Source: Pseudomonadota bacterium (GTDB taxonomy: Bacteria > Pseudomonadota > Alphaproteobacteria > Sphingomonadales > Sphingomonadaceae). From it: DNA of 41,134 nucleotides. Position numbers and translations under genes: made by a program. The DNA lies in contig JAEZCS010000067.1 of NCBI GenBank assembly GCA_023433445.1, positions 1 to 41,134 of the forward strand, read 5' to 3'. How positions within the stretch are numbered: position 1 is the stretch's first letter; every line of letters starts with the position of its first letter. The notes beneath the pieces were generated by a model. The model worked only from the letters and a program-made list of their open reading frames with translations, made no database searches and was not told the DNA's origin. This document shows, in pieces, positions 26,307 through 33,936 of this stretch.

Positions 26307-27886
26307 TGAGCCGCTGGTGGCGCGACGCAGCACTATATCAAATCTATCCCCGTTCCTTTCAGGACAGCGACGGTGATGGCGTGGGCGACCTTGAGGGCAT
26401 CCGCCGTCGGCTCGACCATATCGAGGATCTTGGTGTCGGGGCGATCTGGCTATCACCCGTCTTCAGATCACCCATGGCCGACTTTGGCTATGACGTATCG
26501 GATTATCGCGACATCGATCCATTGTTCGGCAACATGGCCGCTTTTGACCGGCTGCTGGAGGAGGTTCATGCGCGTGGGCTCAAACTCCTGCTCGATTTCG
26601 TGCCGAACCATAGCTCCGACCAGCATCCCTGGTTCAGGGAGAGCCGGTCGAGCCGCGACAATCCGATGCGCGACTGGTATATCTGGCGCGACCCGGCACC
26701 GGATGGCGGCCCGCCGAATAACTGGATGAGCAATTTCGGTGGCAGCGCCTGGACCTGGGACGAAGCAACCGGGCAATATTATTATCACGCTTTCCTGGCC
26801 GAACAACCTGACCTGAACTGGCGCAATCCTGAAGTACGCGCGGCGATGCACGACGTATTGCGTTTCTGGCTGGAAAAAGGCGTGGACGGCTTCCGCGTCG
26901 ATGTGATCTGGCACCTGATCAAGGACGAACAGTTTCGCGATAACCCGCCTAATCCCGCCTATGCGCCGGGTCAGCCCGCCATTGAACGCAATCTTCAGGT
27001 CCACTCCGCCGACCAGCCGGAGGTCCATGATGTCATCGCCGAATTGCGCGGCGTGATCGAAAGCTATCCCGACCGGCTCTTGATTGGCGAAATCTATCTG
27101 CCGATCGAGCGGCTGATGACCTATTATGGCCATGACAATCAAGGCGTGCACTTGCCCTTCAACTTCCAGCTCATCCACTGCCCCTGGCATGCCGAAGCGA
27201 TTGGTGCCCTGATTGACGAATATGAAAGCGCCCTGCCGGAAGGAGGCTGGCCCAATTGGGTGCTGAGCAATCATGACCAGCCCCGCATTGCCGCGCGGGT
27301 TGGAGAGAGGCAGGCACGCGTCGCTGCCATGCTGCTGCTGACGCTGCGCGGAACCCCTACGCTCTATTATGGTGACGAAATCGGCATCGCCGACATCGAC
27401 ATGTCGCAAGAGACAGTGCTCGATCCTGCCGCGATCAACGAACCGGGGATCAGCTTCAACCGGGACCGTTCACGTTCTCCCATGCAATGGTCTGGCGATG
27501 ACTTCGCCGGCTTTTCACCTGTGAAGCCATGGTTGCCGCTGACGGCCGATTGGAAGCAGCGCAATGCAGCAGTGCAGCGCGAGGAGGCGGCATCGATGCT
27601 GAACCTTCACCGCGCCCTGCTACGCCTGCGTTGCGCCGAACCGGACCTGCTGACCGGCTCCTATCGCCGACTGAGTGCAGAGGGTCCTCTCCTTGTCTAT
27701 CAACGTGGTGAAAGGATCGGCGTCATTCTCAACCTTTCGGCGCAAAGCGCACCGATCGTCTTTCCCGATGAATGGCGCGGCGCCAGCGTGTTGCTTTCCA
27801 CGCGCGAAGCAGCACCCTTGCCAAGCCTGCCTCAGAGGCTCGAAGGTGGCGAAGGCCTGATCTTGCGTGTCGGGGATGCGGCATGA
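26306..27886 (+). CDS. Alpha-glucosidase, GH13 family
   Basis: This cytoplasmic alpha-glucosidase/oligo-1,6-glucosidase type GH13 enzyme has 526 residues. The barrel starts at DAALYQIYPRSFQDSDGDGV. Catalytic residues are nucleophile Asp199 (GFRVDVIW), acid/base Glu262 (LIGEIYLP) and transition-state Asp324 (SNHDQPR). FVPNHSSDQHPWF is a standard GH13 conserved region. The ATG overlaps the SDR stop by 1 base and has a GAGGAGA site; the longer ORF from 26216 lies inside the SDR gene. With the next gene it probably interconverts or mobilises maltose, isomaltose or trehalose-type sugars under stress. Confidence 0.92.
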   Translation: MSRWWRDAALYQIYPRSFQDSDGDGVGDLEGIRRRLDHIEDLGVGAIWLSPVFRSPMADFGYDVSDYRDIDPLFGNMAAFDRLLEEVHARGLKLLLDFVPNHSSDQHPWFRESRSSRDNPMRDWYIWRDPAPDGGPPNNWMSNFGGSAWTWDEATGQYYYHAFLAEQPDLNWRNPEVRAAMHDVLRFWLEKGVDGFRVDVIWHLIKDEQFRDNPPNPAYAPGQPAIERNLQVHSADQPEVHDVIAELRGVIESYPDRLLIGEIYLPIERLMTYYGHDNQGVHLPFNFQLIHCPWHAEAIGALIDEYESALPEGGWPNWVLSNHDQPRIAARVGERQARVAAMLLLTLRGTPTLYYGDEIGIADIDMSQETVLDPAAINEPGISFNRDRSRSPMQWSGDDFAGFSPVKPWLPLTADWKQRNAAVQREEAASMLNLHRALLRLRCAEPDLLTGSYRRLSAEGPLLVYQRGERIGVILNLSAQSAPIVFPDEWRGASVLLSTREAAPLPSLPQRLEGGEGLILRVGDAA

Positions 27887-29550
27887 TCCCGGACCTCTGG
27901 TACAAGAATGCTATCATCTACAGCCTGTCGCTCGACGGCTTCCTGGACGCAAACGGGGACGGGATAGGCGACTTTCGCGGCGCCATGCGACGGCTCGATT
28001 ATCTTCATGGCCTTGGCGTCACTGCGGTCTGGCTTGCGCCCTTCCAGCCATCACCGCATCGGGATCACGGCTATGACGTGGCTGACTATTACGGCGTCGA
28101 TTCACGCTACGGCTCTCCGGGCGATTTCGTGGAGTTCGTGAACGCCTGCCACGAACGTGGCATGCGGGTCATCATGGACTTGGTGGTCAATCACTGTTCC
28201 GATCAGCATCCCTGGTTCCAGGCCGCAGTGGCCGATCCCAAGTCCCGCTTTCGCGACTATTTCATCTGGACCGACAAAAAGCCCAAGGACGCCCACAAAG
28301 GCGTCGTCTTCCCCGGTGTTCAGAAATCGACCTGGACCTATCATCGCAAGGCAAAAGCCTGGTATTTCCACCGCTTCTTCCAGTTTCAGCCCGACCTCAA
28401 TATCGCCAATCCCGATGTGCAGGCAGAGATCATGAAGATCGTCGGCTTCTGGCTGCAACTGGGCGTGTCAGGTTTTCGCATGGACGCCGTGCCTTTCCTG
28501 ATCGTTGCCGATGGTATCAATGTGGATGATCCTGAACCCGCCTATGACCTGCTGCGCGAGATCCGCGCTATGGCGCAGTGGCGCAAGGGTGATGCCGTAC
28601 TGTTGGCCGAGGCGAACATTCCACCTGAAGAAGCGATGGAATATTTCGGAGCCAGTGGCGACCGGATGCACATGATCTTCAATTTCCCGGTCAATCAGGC
28701 TCTTTTCCATGCGCTGGCAACTGGCGACACAACTTTGTTGAAGAAGGCTATCGCTGCCTCCAGCGGGCTGCCTGAAACCGCGCAATGGGCCAATTTCCTG
28801 CGCAACCATGATGAACTCGACCTGGGCCGTCTGACCGAAGAGCAGCGCGCAACTGTTTTTGCCGCCTTCGGCCCGGAGCCCGACATGCAGGTCTATGACC
28901 GCGGCATCCGGCGCCGCCTTGCGCCAATGCTGGGAGGCGACCGAGCGCGGCTTGAACTGGCGTACAGCCTGATGCTAACCCTGCCTGGTACACCTGTGCT
29001 GCGCTATGGTGACGAGATCGGCATGGGTGACGATCTGGACCTGCCCGAACGGGACGCGGCGCGCACGCCGATGCAATGGTCGGCGGCCCCCAATGGCGGC
29101 TTTACCGTTTCCGATACTCCGACAAGACCCCCAATCGATTCCGGTCCCTATGGATTTCACCGCGTCAATGTGTCCACGCAACGCAGCGACCGTGATTCCC
29201 TGCTCAACTGGACGGAGCGCGCCATCCGATTGCGCAAGGAATTGCCCGAGCTGGGCCGGGGTAAATGGACGATCCTGGATAGCCCGCCCAGCATCCTGGC
29301 GCTGCGTTACGACTGGCAGGGCGAAGCCTCGGTCTATGTTCATAACTTCACTAACGAGGCGATCGAGTTCGCGCTCGATGCTCTTGAGGAAGAGACCGAG
29401 TCCCGGCCATTGATCTGCCTCCAAACTGCACGGTCGAGTGAAAAGGAGGGCGATGGCCGGCATCATATCATGATTGAGGCGCACGGATACCGATGGTTCC
29501 GTTCCGGCGGTCTCGACGAGTTGACTCACCTGCACGGAGATCAGCATTGA
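27883..29550 (+). CDS. Trehalose synthase-like GH13 enzyme
   Basis: This 555-residue GH13 protein closely resembles maltose alpha-D-glucosyltransferase (trehalose synthase, TreS). Marks are WYKNAIIYSLSLDGFLDANG, DHGYDVADYYGVD, VVNHCSDQHPWF, nucleophile Asp201 (GFRMDAVPFL), Glu243 (LLAEANIPPEE), Asp310 (LRNHDELDL) and RTPMQWSAAPNGGF. No maltokinase domain is fused. The ATG overlaps the previous stop (ATGA) and it is the last gene of the operon. If it is TreS, it makes trehalose, a stress protectant, from maltose. It could alternatively be an amylosucrase-like or general GH13 isomerase. Confidence 0.87.
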   Translation: MIPDLWYKNAIIYSLSLDGFLDANGDGIGDFRGAMRRLDYLHGLGVTAVWLAPFQPSPHRDHGYDVADYYGVDSRYGSPGDFVEFVNACHERGMRVIMDLVVNHCSDQHPWFQAAVADPKSRFRDYFIWTDKKPKDAHKGVVFPGVQKSTWTYHRKAKAWYFHRFFQFQPDLNIANPDVQAEIMKIVGFWLQLGVSGFRMDAVPFLIVADGINVDDPEPAYDLLREIRAMAQWRKGDAVLLAEANIPPEEAMEYFGASGDRMHMIFNFPVNQALFHALATGDTTLLKKAIAASSGLPETAQWANFLRNHDELDLGRLTEEQRATVFAAFGPEPDMQVYDRGIRRRLAPMLGGDRARLELAYSLMLTLPGTPVLRYGDEIGMGDDLDLPERDAARTPMQWSAAPNGGFTVSDTPTRPPIDSGPYGFHRVNVSTQRSDRDSLLNWTERAIRLRKELPELGRGKWTILDSPPSILALRYDWQGEASVYVHNFTNEAIEFALDALEEETESRPLICLQTARSSEKEGDGRHHIMIEAHGYRWFRSGGLDELTHLHGDQH

Positions 29551-29713
29551 GACGCGTCGCTCACCATCAAAGTGGCCAAGGTGGTCCAGCTCGCCAGAAC
29601 ATTCGCACTGACAAGAATATTCGGGATCCCATGAATTCCGATCGCTTGCGTCCCCCGTGGCGGCTTCCTTCTGGCCTTCATCCTCTCCAAGACGGGCGGC
29701 TGAAGGCGGAGCG

Positions 29714-29741
29714 GCCAGCGCCAGCCTGCGGCGGCGCTGGC
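29714..29741. terminator. Hairpin between trehalose-synthase-like and hemerythrin genes
   Basis: GCCAGCGCC (29714-29722) pairs with GGCGCTGGC (29733-29741) around a 10-base loop, between convergent genes. No U-tract follows on either strand, so this is a modest candidate for transcription termination in both directions. The rest of the 29551-29748 gap shows no gene. Confidence 0.4.
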
Positions 29742-29748
29742 GATCCTG

Positions 29749-30282
29749 CTACAGGCTGCTGTCGTAGCGGGACATTTCCTCGCGATACCGCGCCGTCATC
29801 CGGTCCTGATCTGCGGGAGGGAGTTCCTCCTTGAGGTGGAGGAAACGGTCATTTTCCTCTTCATACACGTGGTGGGCGACAGCGCCGCGAATATGTTCGA
29901 GTTTTTCGCGCCAATCCTGGCTGAGGGGATCGATCGCCTCCAACATGGCCAGCTGCACCTTGGCGGCCTGCTGTTCCTCATATGTCATGGCCATGTGCGT
30001 TTTGTGATCGTGCGACAGTTGCGGATAGATGACCGCCTCTTCCGCACTGGAGTGGCTGGTCAGCAGGGCGGCGAGCTTGCGATGGGAGCGTGTGCGGCTT
30101 GGCGCATCGGCGGCCGCTTGCGCCTCGGCGAAGGCCGCTTCGATCTGCTCATGATGCTGGAGGATCTGGTCCAGCCAATCGCCGGGCGCGGCGGCGGCGC
30201 GGGCCTTTTGCCGGGCCTTGGCGCGGTCTTCTTCACTTTCTGGCGGAGTGACCGCCGCAACGATCCTGTCGAGGACAGACAT
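29749..30282 (-). CDS. Hemerythrin HHE domain protein
   Basis: This 177-residue cytoplasmic protein has a hemerythrin-like four-helix bundle that would bind a di-iron centre. Likely ligands are His43/44 (LQHHEQ), the His and Glu of SHSSAEEAVIYP, and His in VAHHVYEEEND. Such proteins act in oxygen, nitric oxide or redox sensing and stress defence. The ATG at 30282 has a strong AAAGGAG site 6 bases before it; the longer frame to 30324 is not needed. It is convergent with the stress operon. Upstream on the same strand, GGAAC (30370-30366) is followed after 16 bases by CGAT, a poor fit to the EcfG -10. Confidence 0.9.
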   Translation of the reverse strand: MSVLDRIVAAVTPPESEEDRAKARQKARAAAAPGDWLDQILQHHEQIEAAFAEAQAAADAPSRTRSHRKLAALLTSHSSAEEAVIYPQLSHDHKTHMAMTYEEQQAAKVQLAMLEAIDPLSQDWREKLEHIRGAVAHHVYEEENDRFLHLKEELPPADQDRMTARYREEMSRYDSSL

Positions 30283-30459
30283 TATATGCTCCTTTTGCTG
30301 ATCGGATCGGCCCATCCCGTTCACGCATGGACCGGCAATTCAGCAATCGCATCGAGGTCCGGAGGGTTCCGGCATCCGTTTTGAAAAGGAGGTTGCGCTA
30401 ACCCAGATTGCAAGGCGGGAGATGGGCCGCCCGTGACCAGGCGGCGATCTTTTCCACTC

Positions 30460-31400
30460 GCTGATCAAGCGGAGGAACTCCACCTTTGTTTGGTCATGAG
30501 GTGTGCCATCTTCATGGAAGATATTATGGAGCCAGCGTTCCTTCAGCCCTTCGATCTTCGGATTTTCCGACTTGTCCCAGAATAGGTGTGTCTGCGTCTT
30601 GCCCTTGACCACGTCCAGCAGAAGGTGCCGACCTCATGCTCCTTGGCCACGGGCCGGATCGCCAAGAAGTGCTGCCCGCAGGACGCGCCATATATTCAGT
30701 GCACATCAGGGGACGGTCCATGGCTTTGAGCCATTTGAGGCGCTGCGCGAAATCTTCGGCGATGCCGTAATTGTGGAAGCAGATGATGTCCGAATTGCCC
30801 GTCTGAGCACGCTGGATGGGGCTCAGCAGATCGGGCGCCGGCCAGTCGCCGAGCCAAATGCCGCTGGCAGGCGGCTGCATCGGCTTCATATCACGTGCCA
30901 GCCGAACGCATCGACAAGCAGCGGCACGATGAGGTCCGCCTTCGCTTCACCGGATCGCACAGCGCGACCCGGATCGTTATCGGGTTCGTTTCAGATGTCC
31001 CATGCCAGCATGCGCGGCTCCAGACCGAAGCGACCGAGGATGCCGCGGACATAATCCTGCAGACGGTGATGCTCGTCCGCATTTTGAAGCGCGGACATGC
31101 CGGACGATTGCACCCAGCCGCTGTTATGCACGCCTTCGCGCCGCTCCGGCTGCGGCCCCAGCGCGGGTTCCAAATGCCAACGATGCGGTGAGAAAACCCT
31201 GGCTATCCTCCAGCCATAGCAGGTCGTGCAGATAGACGAACCGAGTTCATGCCCACTGACGCGGCCAGCGCGAACTCGCGATCGACGGTCGGCAGGTCGA
31301 AAGTGCTCTCCTGCTACATCTCCAGTTGGTTCATTGCGTTAAAGCGTGAGATTGCATCCTATCAGCCAAGGCCGAGCCTTGAGCCAAGCATGCGCCGCCT
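30460..31400 (-). pseudogene. Decayed clan GH-A (cellulase/xylanase-like) glycoside hydrolase
   Basis: Scattered frames on the minus strand rebuild one protein in order: AHAWLKARPWLIGCNLTL (near 31370), NAMNQLEM-stop-QESTFD, YLHDLLWLEDSQGF, VHNSGWVQSSGMSAL, LAWDI-stop-NEPDN, NSDIICFHNYG, RPLMCTEYMARP and GKTQTHLFWDK to EFLRLIS (near 30460). The NEP and TEY motifs hold the acid/base and nucleophile Glu of clan GH-A enzymes. Two Trp codons have become stops (TAG at 31314-31316, TGA at 30991-30993). There are frameshifts near 31230, 31335 and 30680. The gene is clearly dead. It lies just before the GH1-RmlD fusion, whose carbohydrate role it may once have shared. Confidence 0.85.
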
Positions 31401-31551
31401 CCGGCGTCCGACGTTGTTCATCATTTTCCCGCTCGCGACCTCGTCCAGGTCGACGGCTCTTCTGGCGCGCCACTACGGACCGGCACAGTTTAGAACACGG
31501 GGCTTAACGGGCTCTGAGTAAGTGGAATTTCCGATCGATTGCGTGCGGAAA

Positions 31552-33741
31552 TCATGCTGCGTTTTGCAGCAATTCCGCCCGGAAATGCTGGGCAAAATGT
31601 TCTATTGCCGAAAGGAGCGAGGGAAGCTGCGGGCCTCGGCCGGTCCCGAGGGCGACATTGCTCGGGCGAGGGGCGGCCCAGCCCAATGTCTGATGGGGCA
31701 CGGCATGCACCTTCGCGACGTCGTGACCGCAACTCGTGGCGATGCGTTTGGCGAAATCCGCCCAAGAAAGCGCCTCGTCATTGGCAAGATGCCAGATGCC
31801 GGTTTCGCCGTCGATCAACAGGTCGAGTGACGCTGTGACCAGATGCGGAACATAGGTGGGCGTCACGATAAGATCGTCGGGCGCGAGCACGGCTTCGCCA
31901 CGTTGGAGTGACCGGATGACGGCGGTGGCGAAGTTGAAACCATCATGGGGCGAGAAGAAAGCCGCCGTGCGGATGATGAGATGACCGCCTGGTAACTGAC
32001 CGATGCCAGCCTCCATCTCCGCCTTGCTGCGGCCGTAGCTGTTGCGCGGCGCGACGGAGTCGGTTTCGACATAGGGGGCGCCTTTGGTCCCGTCAAAGAC
32101 AAGGTCGCTGGAAAAGGAGAGGGTGGGAATACCGCGACTGTCGCATGCCTCCGCCAGCGCAATGGCGCCATGCGTGTTGGCAAGCAGGCAGGCGTCTTGT
32201 TCTGCCTCCGCCTCATCGACGCGCACCCAGCCGGCCGTGTTGACGACAGCCCACGGGCGGATTTTGTCCAGGATCGCTTCGACGCAGGGGCGATCCGTAA
32301 GGTCCATGTCCTGGCGGCTGGTCAGTATGAAGGGAATGTTGCGCAGCGAGCAGGCGCGCGCCGTTGCTTGCCCAAGCGTGCCGGTTGCGCCGCTGATCAA
32401 CAGCGGCTGGCGATAATCAGGCCGGCGGAGCGGGCCGATATGCTGGGCGATCGGTGCAGGACGGGCGACTGCGGGATGCGCGAAGCGCGTCGGCCGCTGC
32501 CACCAGCCGGCGCCCTCCGCCATTAAGGGACGGCTGCTTTCGCCCGACAGGGCCTTCAAGAGTGGGACCATAGCGGTAGGGCGAGGATTGCCGCTGCTGA
32601 CATCCCAGACGCCCGTCTCATAGAGCCCGGGCCGGGTAAGAAGCGTGTCCCATCCGCTGCTGCCCAGCAGTGACCAGACCGTGACTGCCTCTACCGGTAC
32701 GCCCCGGCTGTTGAGGCGGCTCGCAATGTCCCATGCCTGCGCCATCCAGCGGAGCTGCTCTTCGCGGGTGCAGCCATTGTGCACCTCGGTAATCGCCAAC
32801 GGCAGGCGATATCGTTCCCATGCCTCGCCCAGTGCGCCCTCCAGGCCCTGCGAGGATGGCGACAGCACGCGCACGGCCTCTACGTCGGCGTAAAGCTGCG
32901 TTTCGCTGCCGCCATGCAGATGTTGGGGATAACGCTGCAGCCGGTGATCGAGGAAGCGGTCGCTGGTGAGATAATGATTGATGCCGATGACGTCCGGCGG
33001 ACAGGGATTGTCCAGGATCGTCCGCAGCCGCTGCTCGAAACCGAAGCCAGCAATGCGGGCCCAGAAGGGATGATCGCGATCGACCTTCCCGCACAACAAG
33101 TCCCATCCCGCCCAGCGGCGCATATTGTCGAAGGTCGCCTGTTCCCGAAGCGCGGCGGTGGCGTAGGTTCTTCCCAGATCGTCGGTCTGGATCAGACGCG
33201 CGGCGGGATTGACCTGCCTGATGGCGCGCATCGATAGCCGCGTCGCGTCGACCTGGTTGAGCAGCGCTCGCCAGAAATCTCGTTCGGAGCGCAAATGTGG
33301 ATACCAGTGGCCGTAAAGGGCGGAAAAGCGTGCGGTGGTCAGCGGCTCGTTCACCGGGGTCCAGTCGGTGATCCACGGATAGCGCTCCGCGACATTCTGC
33401 GCATGCCTCGCCAGCCCCGCCGCAAAGCCGTCGTCCACCAGGCTGGTGTAATGCGGTCCGCTGCCATGATGGATGAGGCCCGCGATGACGCGGATGCCGT
33501 GTTCGCGCAGCCGGGCGAGCCTTCGATCGGTCCATTCCCATTCGCATTTTTCCGGCCGCTCCGGACTGACCCTTTCCCACAATATCGGGTAACGAACGGC
33601 GCTGATGCCGAGCTCGGGGAAACGATCGATATCTTCCAGCCGGTCCTCATGACCGCTGAGGCGGATCTGATCGCCATAGCGCTCATGCACGCGATTGACG
33701 GTGCATTCCACCCCGCCCCACAGCTGCATCTTCTCGGCCAT
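31552..33741 (-). CDS. Glycoside hydrolase family 1 fused to RmlD-like sugar-nucleotide reductase
   Basis: This 729-residue two-domain protein combines two carbohydrate enzymes. Residues 1 to about 420 form a GH1-like beta-glycosidase barrel (MQLWGGVECTVNRV start, acid/base Glu132 in TPVNEPLT, nucleophile Glu319 in AITEVHNG). Residues from about 445 form an extended SDR like dTDP-4-dehydrorhamnose reductase (GATGTLGQATARA, SFSSDLVFDGTKGAPYVETD, YGRSKAEME). The ATG has GGAGG 6 bases upstream. It is divergent from the glycosyltransferase-UGM fusion. The role is probably in making or remodelling a surface glycan; whether the GH1 half hydrolyses or transfers sugars is unknown. There is no signal peptide, so it acts in the cytoplasm. 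Confidence 0.88.
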   Translation of the reverse strand: MAEKMQLWGGVECTVNRVHERYGDQIRLSGHEDRLEDIDRFPELGISAVRYPILWERVSPERPEKCEWEWTDRRLARLREHGIRVIAGLIHHGSGPHYTSLVDDGFAAGLARHAQNVAERYPWITDWTPVNEPLTTARFSALYGHWYPHLRSERDFWRALLNQVDATRLSMRAIRQVNPAARLIQTDDLGRTYATAALREQATFDNMRRWAGWDLLCGKVDRDHPFWARIAGFGFEQRLRTILDNPCPPDVIGINHYLTSDRFLDHRLQRYPQHLHGGSETQLYADVEAVRVLSPSSQGLEGALGEAWERYRLPLAITEVHNGCTREEQLRWMAQAWDIASRLNSRGVPVEAVTVWSLLGSSGWDTLLTRPGLYETGVWDVSSGNPRPTAMVPLLKALSGESSRPLMAEGAGWWQRPTRFAHPAVARPAPIAQHIGPLRRPDYRQPLLISGATGTLGQATARACSLRNIPFILTSRQDMDLTDRPCVEAILDKIRPWAVVNTAGWVRVDEAEAEQDACLLANTHGAIALAEACDSRGIPTLSFSSDLVFDGTKGAPYVETDSVAPRNSYGRSKAEMEAGIGQLPGGHLIIRTAAFFSPHDGFNFATAVIRSLQRGEAVLAPDDLIVTPTYVPHLVTASLDLLIDGETGIWHLANDEALSWADFAKRIATSCGHDVAKVHAVPHQTLGWAAPRPSNVALGTGRGPQLPSLLSAIEHFAQHFRAELLQNAA

Positions 33742-33875
33742 TTCGATCCTCCATGTCGGTTTTATAAAGAGGGAGCGTCGATGATCGTGCCTCCGACTTG
33801 GTCGAAACAGATCCAGGCCTCAAGGGGGCACAGCACAATAGCGCCGATCAGCCAACTTAGATCAGCGGCGGTCCG

Positions 33876-33901
33876 GGAACAGGGTTCGGACACCATTGGT
33901 T
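33876..33901 (+). promoter_or_regulatory. EcfG-type promoter candidate before the GT-UGM gene
   Basis: GGAAC (33876-33880), 17 bases, then GGTT (33898-33901). It ends 35 bases before ATG 33937. If real, it rules out the alternative upstream start at 33781. Confidence 0.4.
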
Positions 33902-33936
33902 TGACTGTCGTTCACAAAGTAGAAAGGTATGCGCTT

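Noticed and set aside
30346..30370. GGAAC-N16-CGAT before the hemerythrin gene
   Set aside because: The -10 lacks the GTT core, so it was not called as an EcfG promoter despite a fitting gene type.
33781..33936. Upstream in-frame start of the GT-UGM gene with a good ribosome site
   Set aside because: It would leave only 39 bases for two divergent promoters, overlap the GGAAC-GGTT motif, and add residues without family similarity. Kept only as an alternative.
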